A DNA stretch of 64,000 nucleotides from Podospora pseudocomata. Its lineage: Eukaryota; Ascomycota; Sordariomycetes; Sordariales; Podosporaceae. The notes under the pieces are model-generated. The model saw nothing but the letters and a program-made list of their open reading frames with translations, was not told where the DNA came from and searched no databases. A program made the translations under genes and the position numbers. Shown here piece after piece: positions 21,327 through 31,200 of this stretch; the stretch's first letter is position 1; every line of letters begins with the position of its first letter. The stretch spans positions 434,001 through 498,000 of the forward strand of contig NC_085890.1 of the NCBI RefSeq assembly GCF_035222375.1, read 5' to 3'.

Positions 21327-23992
21327 ATGTCCACTTCGAGTCCCGGCGATGCGGGAGCATGGCCTGCTGCCGCCAACGGTGTCTCGTCCGAGTACCCTGA
21401 TGCCGGACTGAGCAATGACACCGCCGCCGCCGAAGACAATGCGCCGGCCCGGCCGCCGCCGAGGAAACGGAGGAGGATCGTGATCTCTTGTACCGAATGT
21501 CATAGGCGCAAGCAAAAGGTTTGTCTCAGTTCTGATGTCGCTGTTGGACAAAGGCTAATGAGTGAATGGACAGTGTGACCGACAGCTCCCTTGCACGAAC
21601 TGCATCTCACGAAACAAACATAGCGCATGCCACTACGAAACCGGTGCGCCGACAGCAAGACAACAGCAGAGACGCCAACAGCTAGTTGCCCCTACGAATG
21701 GCACCGCCGATGGCGCAGACGGTGGTGGAGGGGCCTCCAACTCGGCTTCAGGCTCCGGCTCAACAACCACAGCCACCTCCCCTGACATGGGCAAATCCCC
21801 CATCACGTCCTCTTCATCAACGACAACCCACCACACCGGCAGCGATCTCTCCGAGCACATCGCCACCAACGGAGGTAAACCCGTCACCAAAGTCGCGTCC
21901 GAAACTTTTGGCTACTCTGGTGCCGGCACGCTCGGTTTCCTCCGTAAAATCGAAGAGTCCACCACTGGCGACGAGAACCTGCCCCCCCCCCCGGGGCAAC
22001 CTACCTCGATTGACCAAACTACACCCTCCATCTCAGACGGGTTGACAAGAGAGAAGTACAAATCCTTGATCCGGCAACTCCCTGCGCGGGTCCACATCGA
22101 GAAGCTAGTCGACATTTACTTTCGGGAGTTCAACTGGCAGTATTACGCCCTCGACAGGACTTTGTTCGACAGCTTGCTCGCGCAATGGTACACCCTCCCC
22201 TTTTCCATCCTCAGTCAAGGCGGGCCGTCCCAAATCCCGCTATCACTGAGGCCGTTTCCGGGGTTGCTGTTCAATGTTATTGCTATTGCTCTCTTGACCC
22301 TTTCGTCAGATGACAGGGAGTTCGAGGGGCTGTTGTATGCAGGGTTGAATATGACTTTTGAGGATTTGGCGAATGATTACTCTGACTCTGGGCTGCAAGT
22401 TTTGCAAGTGCTAGGCAAGAGATCAATGACGCTCACGACAGTCTTGGCTGGGTTTGCCAGGGCGAGTTTCCTCAAATATGTCGGCTTGGTGACGGAAAGC
22501 TGGCATGCGATTGGGAGTGCGATTAGAGATGCACAGGAGATTGGGCTGCACAGGGATAGTTTGGATCCGAGGCCTCCTTCTGGGGCGACGTTGCAGGAGG
22601 TGTTGGAGGTGCAGTGGGAGGTGCAGAGACGGAGAAAGATATGGATGACGCTTGTGGTTTGGGATGTGCACATGGCTGGCGTGCTGGGTCGGCCGACGAC
22701 GATCAATCTGACGGCCGTGCCGCCGAGCTTGCCGGTTGATGTGAAGGGGGACTCGCCGGGTGCCAGCCCTTCGGGGGAGTTGATGCCGATTGTGGAGCGG
22801 GGGGAGAATGAGCCGCCTACGCCGTTGACGAGGGCGGTGTGGGCGTATCATCTTATGGCGCCGATGAGGGAGATTCTGGAGCTGGAGAAGGAAGGGCCGT
22901 GCCCGAGGGATTTTGGGAGGGTGGATAAGCTTCATGAGGAGGTTGTTTCGATTGAGAAGAAGACGCCGCCTTTTTTCAGGTTGGAGAATCCGGACACGAG
23001 GTTTGATGATAGGGAGGATTGTTACTGGTTGCCGTTGGCGAGGGTTATTTTGCCGCAGCTGTCGTCTTTTGAGCTAATGGCGTTGCACAGGCCGTATATT
23101 TTTACCAGGCCAAAGAGTCGGACGGAGGCGCTCAAGGCGAGTTTGGGAATGCTGAATGCGCAGAGGTTGCACTTCATGGCGCTGAGGCCGGCTTTGTACA
23201 AGACGTAGGTCACCCTCTATTACCCCAACTCCTGTTGCCATTTCTAACCCAACCCAGATTCGCTCTCTTCTTTGGCACCTTTGACGCCATCGTCCTCATG
23301 GCAGCAATTTACATTCTTTTCCCCCGTGAACACCCAGAGCTCGTCCAGTCCGCCCTTCAACACTTCCAGTGGGCAGTCGAGCGCTTCGAGGCAATGTCTG
23401 AGCGCAACGCTCTCGCCAAAGCAGCCCTGGGTGTCCTCCACGCTGTCCGTCTTCGCCTCCGACGCTCTCTCGATTCCGTCGCCAACAAGTCACAATCGGG
23501 CTCATCCGGCACCAGCCCTTCAACCACCACAACAGTCACCTCCAAAGCCAACCCTTTGTCCCAGTCCTCTTCCTCCACCGGCACCAACGCCGCTGCTTCC
23601 AGTGGCGGCGGCCACCACTGGGAAACCCACACCCCGCGCCGCGCCTCCCGTTCCTCATCTTCCACTGGCGCCGGTAGCGCCATCTCCCCCAACCCTCTTC
23701 AGGTCCCCCTCGGGCCCTTGGATTTCTCCCAACCGGGAAGCAGCACCTCTGTCACACCAACAACAGACCGCAACTTTTACCCTGGTGGGCAAGTAGACTG
23801 GACGCTGCCAAGTGACTTTAACTGGGCTTCCCTTCAACCTATATACCCCACACATGATTTGATCTTTAATGATTTAGTCGGCGTAGGGGACACAAATGGG
23901 AACGGCCTGAGTTGGGACACGAGAACTACTGTCCCTGGGCTGGGGGGGCTGACTACTGTTGTTGGGGGGAGGGAGCAAGTCCAGCAGCCACC

Positions 23993-24023
<31 letters not shown>

Positions 24024-24128
24024 GTTCAAGGTCAGGGACAGCAAGGGGGGGTGAACTGGCAGCAGTTTGAGGGTGATTTTGGGAATGATAGCGTTTGGAG
24101 TTTGTTGAATCAGTTTGGGCCGATGTAG
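21327..24128 (+). CDS. Zn2Cys6 fungal transcription factor
   Basis: Exons 21327-21518, 21574-23204 and 23258-24128 join to 897 residues; introns are 55 and 53 nt. A DNA-binding zinc cluster occupies residues about 55-83 with spacing C-x2-C-x6-C-x5-C-x2-C-x8-C, preceded by a basic KRRR stretch. The first intron lies inside the cluster after the third Cys-proximal Lys, a position common in this family. The middle region, about residues 230-560, resembles the fungal-specific regulatory domain: VDIYFREFNWQYYALDRTLF, then DAQEIGLHRDS and RRKIWMTLVVWDVHMAGVLG, where Arg-Arg-x-Trp is the hallmark. The C-terminal quarter is Ser/Thr/Gly/Gln-rich with a nine-Gln run and is probably an activation region. 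The target pathway cannot be read from the sequence; the gene next to pyr-4 is not evidence of function. Confidence 0.88.
23994..24020 (+). repeat. CAG repeat coding for polyglutamine
   Basis: Eight CAG codons and one CAA in the C-terminal part of the Zn2Cys6 regulator, giving nine Gln. Nearly pure trinucleotide runs of this kind vary in length between strains. Confidence 0.9.
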
Positions 24129-24457
24129 GTTGCGTGTATCGGGTGTTGACTGGTGTGTAAGATGAGGGTCCTATGGGTTGATCTATGAACATCGTCAACT
24201 GTTAGGTATGGCGTATGGATGGCTAGGTGTGGGTCAAAAAGTGATTATGGTATCGCCGGAGATTTTGGTTCAACTTTTTGTAGTTTCAAAGACATAGTTT
24301 ACATATTTATCTTCATGTCTCACAACAGCCCGTACAATACTCTCGATTCAAACCCTGTCTCGACACCCTCACCACCCCTATCTCCTACCAAGAGTCCCTC
24401 GCTATCTACCGTGATGTTCACACACTCCACCTAGTTTACCGTCAAGCAATTACATAA

Positions 24458-24529
24458 GCCCGCATGGCTCAGTGGTAGAGCGCATCACTAGTAATGATGA
24501 GGTCGTCAGTTCGATTCTGGCTGTGGGCA
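24458..24529 (+). tRNA. tRNA-Thr (anticodon AGT)
   Basis: A 72-base cloverleaf without intron. The acceptor stem pairs 24458-24464 (GCCCGCA) with 24522-24528 (TGTGGGC), including one G-T pair, with discriminator A at 24529. The D arm is GCTCAGTGGTAGAGC. The anticodon stem CATCA/TGATG encloses the loop CTAGTAA, giving anticodon AGT for Thr. The T arm is GTCAG-TTCGATT-CTGGC. A and B box promoters are therefore internal. T runs suitable for Pol III termination occur at 24567-24570 and 24574-24578. Confidence 0.95.
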
Positions 24530-25245
24530 GTTCAAATATCCTAACTATCAACAAAGTTGACTTTGCTTTTGTATTTTTGCCCCTATAAAATCCTTTTCTC
24601 ATCCTCTTACGTGACACCGTTAGGTCAAACAAACCCCTTTTGCCCCCTTTTTTTCTCCATCGCCTCCGTCGAGTAAGAAACCAAGTAGTTTACCGCAAAC
24701 ATATACAGACAGACAAACATATATGTTGTTGACCTTAGGCATCATGAAACACAGAGGGAAAGAAAAAAGTGCGCAAAAGGTGATTGATTATATTGGATCT
24801 TGTTCATTCTGCAAAGGATAAGATCACGATATTGAAAGATAAATCAATATGTGCCATGTCCGAAGGGGGCCTACTATCACATCGCACATACACAGTCTTC
24901 ACCCTTATTCGTATACTGATTCAATTTCCCCTTCTCAAGATTTACTCAACAGGCCACCCCAAAAACAACATAAACATGATGTACAACCCATCATTCCGAT
25001 CTCTCATTGCTACTACTCTTCCATCATTAATACAAACAAAAGTAACACAAAACACAATATACATAACAAGCCCCGCCCCCCCTCCATTAACTCCCAGATT
25101 TGTTTCCCAATAAAAAATATAAAAAACAGCCCTCAACGAAAAAAAAAAATGAATCCCACACCTCGCCCGCCTGCTAAACCAACATTCACAAAATTGATAT
25201 CATTTAAACAACCCCCCTCCCCCGCCCCTCTTTCTTCCATACCCC
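24530..25245. other. intergenic, A/T-rich 3' flanks
   Basis: Downstream of the tRNA and of the giant minus-strand gene. Contains the tRNA terminator T runs and A-rich patches near 25,125-25,150. No further gene recognised. Confidence 0.4.
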
Positions 25246-28200
25246 TTAAGCCCCCTTCCTCTTCTCCTCAACCGGCGTCCCAACCTCGCTCTCCAGCGCA
25301 GTAATATTCGTCTCTGTTCCCAAAGCAGCAGGCGGATTAGTCCAGTCACTAGCCCCATCATCAAAATCCGACTCCTCACTACTACTGAACTCGTCATCAC
25401 CACCACGAGGAGTAACAACCGTCGTGCAACTGCTGACCTTTCTCAACTTGTCTGCAGTCAACGTCGGCTCTTCAGCTTCCTTTTCATTCTCAGACTCCGA
25501 CTCAGACTCCGACTCAGCTTCGACATGCTCAATATCATCGTCAGTAAACTCCGAGGCCGCGTCGTCAGCAGTCTTGGTTTCAGTTGTGGCGGCTTCAGTC
25601 TTGGGCTGGTCGATGACCTCCTCCTCATCCTCGGATTCAGACTCCGACGAAGAAGACGCCTCCTCCAGCTCGGGCGAAGAAGCACGGGAAGAAGCAGCGG
25701 CCTTGGCAGCGGCAAGAGCAGTCCCATCCTTTTGCTCAACCTCTTCCTCGTCGTTATCATCCTCAGACTCACTGCTCTCCTCCTCCTCAACAGCAGGAGC
25801 AGCAGCCCCCTCAACAGGAGTAGCCTCATCACCAGCCACCGACTCAACCTCATCCTCCGATTCATCAACCCGAATCTCATCAACCTTGATCTCCTCAGTC
25901 TCTTGAGGAATCTCAACCTGCTCCTCCTCATCCTCCTTGACAACCGGGACATTCTCCTTATCCTCCCCCTCCACCTCTCGATCCCCCATCAAATCCCCAT
26001 ACCCCTTCCCAGCCTTGTTCCCACTCGCAGCCCTGCTCTTAGGCGTAGCCGCCATCGGAGTCCAGCTCTCCTTCCTAAGGCCCCTGTTCGCAGCACCGCC
26101 AGCATGGTTCCTAACGCTCTGGCTTCTCTTGATGCCGCCGGCAGGGATGTTATTGTTGATCTGCGTCAAGCTAAAGTTCCTCTTAGCCTCAGGACTGAGA
26201 CCAGACTGAGCAAGCGCGATACTGATCGCAGCCGAGGTCCCCCTAGCCTTGTTCGGACCGGCAGTATCAAGCGGTTGCTGTCCACTAACAACCCTCTTTC
26301 TGCTCAACGTAGACGAAAACTCCCTGTTGCCGCCACCGGGACCCTTCTTCTCGGGCAGGCCGCTGGCAGTCTTCTTCATGAGCAACACCTTAGAAAGATC
26401 CATGACACCCTCCAGCACCTTGCGCTCCATGTGCTCGGACTGGGTGGTGAGATCTTCAACCTCCTCACGACGGAACTTGCAGGCAGCCTCAAGAGTAGAC
26501 AGCTCAGAGCAGAGGTTGTTCTTGCGCGAGTTGAGATCCTCTTGGTCAAGGCGCAAATCAGCCAGGCTGGTCTTGATACGCTCCTCTTCCTCCTTGAGCT
26601 CGGCCAAGAAGGCAGTCTTGAGATTGTCGTGCTCAACGCGGAGGGCGACATTGGCTTCCTTGACTCTGGTCTCTTCTTCCATGAGGTTGGAGAGCAACTC
26701 AATCTTGAGACGGTCATTGTCCTCCTTCATGGAAGCACGAAGCTCTTCTTGCTCAGCCTTAAAAGTGGCCTTGAGAGCCTCTTGCTCAGCCTTCAGCTGG
26801 GCCTTGAGTTGTTCGTGCTCCTCCTTGAGTTGGGCCTTGGCCTGCTCATACTCTTCCTTCAGAGCAGCCTTGAGCAAATCATTCTCCCCCTTAAGGGTGA
26901 CCTGGAGCTTGTCGTTATCGGCGCGGAGCTGCTCATTGACCTCGCGAAGTCTGAGCTCTTCCTCCTGGAAGCTCTTGATGAAGCTCTCACGGAGAGCCTC
27001 CTGGTCAGCGCGAAGGCCGGCATTGATCTCCTTGAGAAGCGACTCTTCCTCTCTGAGATTGGCGAGATAGGTGTCACGGATGGTCTGCTGCTCTTCCCGG
27101 AGGGCATCGTTCAACTCCTTAAGTCTGCCCTCCTCTTCACGAAGGTTGGCCAAGAAAGTCTCCTTGAGCTTTTCCTGCTCCTCCTTCAAGGCAACATTGG
27201 TCTCCATGATGCGTGCTTGCTCTTCCTTGAGGTTGGCGATAAAAGACTCCTTGAGCTGGTCTTGTTCAGCCTTAAGGGCGACGTTGGCTTCCGTGATCCG
27301 GGTTTGCTCCTCCTTCAGATTAGACAAGAAAGTCTCCTTCAGGAGCTCTTGCTCCTCCTTGAGGGACGTGATCGTCTCCTTGAGTCGGGCCTCTTCGCTC
27401 TGAAGGTTGGACATGAAGGCAATGGTAATCTGCTCCTGCTCTTGAGGAAGAGTGACAGAGATATACTGCTTGAGGCGCTCCTGTTCCTCGCGAAGATCGG
27501 AAATCTGAGCCTCAACCTGCTGCTTCTCCTCAAGCTTGCGCTCCAAGGCAACGATGGTCTCCTGAAGTGTCTTCTCCTTGTCCTCATGCTCATCGGCGAT
27601 GCGTTGAGTCTGAGCAGCAATGAAGATGGCAAGCTCAGCAGCAGTGGCCTTGACCTGAGAGTGAACCTCGTCAAGAGTGTCCAGCCGCCCGAACGCCTTG
27701 TCGGCAACCTCAGCATGGCCGACAAGAACATCAAGCTTCTCATTGACAGCAGTGTCATCGTACTTTTCGACAGGAATCTCAACGCGCTCCTGGATAGCCT
27801 GGGCCTTGGTGTGGAGCTGCTCATAATGCTGACCAACCGTCGAGACGAAGTCTTCAAGGGTCTGAAGAATCTTGGGCTGGTACTCGGCAACCTGGTCATT
27901 GACACTGCCGACCTTGGTGATGGCCTCTTGAACTGTCTCACGAGTGAGGGAATGTTCAGTCTTGGCCTCAAGCTGGCCTTCATCAGACTTGGTAACAAGC
28001 GCCTCAACCCGCTCAAACACAGTCTTGGAAGCCTCCTCCATCCTCTCCATCGAGTCGGTGACAGCAGACCCAAGAGTATCAACCAGCTGTTTGAGCTCCT
28101 CAGCAATAGCCTTGTTGCCAACAACTGCCGCCTCCATGTTGGCATCTCGCTCCTCACCCTTGGCAGCCCGCTCCTCATGAAGTAGCTGGAACTCGTCATA

Positions 28201-31200
28201 CTTGCCCATCAGATCAGCAATCCGCTCATCCAATTTGGCAATGACAGTGTCGCTGGCGGCTTGAACCTTCTCGTTGGTCTCCAAGTGGGCAGTCGAAAAA
28301 CTAGCCTTGGACTCCTCGACATCAGTCTTGAGAGCATCAAGCATAACCTTCAAGTCGTCGCCAACAGTGTCGTTCTTGGTAATAGCCTCCTTGATTGTAG
28401 TGCTGAAGCCATCAAGCAAAAGATGAATCGAGTCCACCCCCTTTGCCCCCTCCTCCAGCTTGCCCCTCAACACGCCATGGAAGTCCTCCAAAATAGCCTT
28501 GACCTCCCCAACCCGCTCAGCAACACCGACAATCTCCGCCTGCCTATCCTCCGTTGCTTTCTGGGCATCCAGAGCATGGAAATCCATGCACTCCTTCAGC
28601 TCCCCAAGCTGAAGCTCGAGGTTGTCCATGTTCTCCTTTGTCGGCAGCGAAGCCAAATCAACCTTCATGATGTTCTCAATGAGCACCTTGGTATCAAGAC
28701 AAACCGCCTCGACAGCCTCGACGTCGGTCTTGGTGATTCGCTCGGGGTCGTCCAAAGCCTTCTCATGGCGCTCTTTCATCTCGTCAAAAGCAGCAACGAC
28801 CTGGTTGACCAGTGACTCGACCTTGAGAATATCTTCCTTCTGAGAAACAATCTCCAACTGGCTAGCCACGCCACCCACGCTCTCTCTAGTCTCGAGGATG
28901 AGCGTCTCCAACGCGTCGATGTTATCCTTCTTGGATAGGGTGTCAACATGACTGACCAGGCCGGCAAGGGATTCTCTGGTCTCCAGAATGAGTGCCTCCA
29001 AAGCATCAATATGATCCTTGCGCACGCCCTGCTCGCCGTCAATGAGATCGTCCAGACGAGCCTTGGTATTGCGAAGAATGGTCTCGATGGCCTCAACATC
29101 CTCCCTAAGGGCGGGCTCATCATTCTCGCTCGGTACTCTTGGTTCCCTTGGCTTGCGGGGGGGCGGATCGCGGGTTGACATCTCAATCACCGTCGCCTGG
29201 ATCTTCTTGAGTGCATCCTCCATCGAAGCAAGTGGGACTTGACTCGACAACTTGGCAACTGACTCCTGTACCTGGCGGATCGTATCCTCCATGCGGCGGG
29301 CGTCTTCCTTTGACATGGCATCGGGATCAGGAACAGAGGTAGCCTGCATCACCTCAACCTTTTTGCCCAGCTGGGTAAGCAAGATCTCAAGATTTTTGAT
29401 ATCATCCTTCTGGACGGTTTTCTCAACAGGGATGATAGCTCTGGCCTTGATCTCCTCCTCGTCGTTGTCCTGGGCCTTCTTCACCAAAGCTAGCTCGTTG
29501 CTGGTGCTCTTCCTCATGTCATCGATATCGGCTCTAACGCTATCGAGGCCAGCTTTCAGAGCTTCCAGAATTTCGTCATTGGCGGTGAGGTCGGCAGGCT
29601 TGTCGCGGAGGTTGTTAATGCTGACTCGGATATCGCCCAGGCCTTCCTGAAGCGCGTCGAGAATCTCAGTCAGCCCGGCAATCGGCCGTGAAGAAACCTC
29701 AGCCCTCAGGCTTGAAAGCCCCTCCTGAATAGCCATGAGAACTTCCTGGGTGTACAAGCCGGCCTGTGGGGTGACAGGCACCATGCTGGAGTTGACAACC
29801 TCCCGGAGAGACTCGAGCTCCTCCTTGAGCATGGTCTTGGAACTGTCAGTCGACTTGAGCACCAGCTCGCCAACCTCATCGCGGAAGCCATCAAGAGTTT
29901 TGAGCAAGTCCTGCATGAACTCTTCCTTGTCCTCGGAAGATGATGATTCGCCCTTGACGCGGTCAACGTAAGATTCAATCTCGGACCTGAGCTTCTCAAG
30001 ACCGTCACTGTCAGCGGTGCTCTTCTTGGACTCCTCAGTAGCAGCCTTGAACTCGGCAACCATGGCGTCCCTAATCTCCTGCAACTTGGCGAGAACCTCT
30101 TCATTACTAGCAGCTGGGCTAGTGGCATTGGCAGAAATAACTGCGGACCCAGATGACAGAGTCTGAAACTCCTTACGAACAGACTCGATCAAATCGGCAG
30201 CAATCTCAGTCGTCAGATCAACCTCTTGAAGGCCACGCTTAACAGCCGCGACCATAGCCTCGGGGTCTTGACTCTTGGCTGAATCTCCTTGCTCAAGCTC
30301 CTTTTTGACGATATCAATCACATCGGCCGCGATCTCAGTGGAAAGATCCAAAGCCCGAATACCTTCCTTGACAGCGTCGACAACATCAACCTTGGACAAG
30401 TCAGACTTGGTTGCACCTGAGCTGGAACCAGCAGCGGCCGCAAAGTCAAAGCCATCGAGTGTAGTCTTGACAGCATCTGACACATCAAGCGAAAAGTCGA
30501 GCGAGTCGAGGGCGGACTTGACGGCCTCTTCAATGTCGGATTTCGAAAATGATGAGCCAGGAGAGGCATTCATCGGGATCTCGGAACCAGAAAAAGATGG
30601 GGGCGATGGCATAGGAATATGAGAGCCCATACTAGCGCTTCTGGGCACCAGCGCCCTCTCATTGTTGGCCGAAGGAGAAGAGCTGCCAAAGTTGTGGTCC
30701 TCCAGCACTTTCTTGACGGCCTCTGCCACAGACTTGGAGAGCGTGTTGGTCAAGTCCATCTTTTCCAAGCCATCCTTGACGGCATCGGCAACATCGTCTC
30801 TGCTCAGGTCGAGGAATTCAAGTCCTTCCTTGACTGCGTCCGCAACATCAACGCGCGACAAGTCCGGTCGGGGAATCATGGCCGCCAGAGCCTCAATATC
30901 AAAGCCCTTGAGTCCTTGCTCAACCGCCTGTCGTACCTTCTCCTCCTGTCCCCTCAGACCTTCCTGTACAGCATCCAACATGTCATCAGACAAATCCAGT
31001 CCCTTCAAAGCCTGGCTCACGGCCTCAGCTACATCTCCCTTTGTGACCGGCTGTGTGACAAGCGCCTCAGAAACTGTTTTGCTGAAATCAAAGGCGTCCA
31101 AGGCATCGGCGACAGCATCGATAACATCGTCCCTGCTAGCCCCCTTTGGTTCAGGCGGTGGCGGCATAGCAAGAAGTCCTTCTCTAACGGCATCAAGCAC

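Noticed and set aside
25525-28185. An 886-codon open frame on the plus strand, Leu/Ser-rich
   Set aside because: It is the exact antisense of the Glu/Lys/Ala-rich coiled-coil region. GAG/CTC-type codons read as Leu and Ser on the other strand leave few stops. It has no ATG-linked gene structure or domain.
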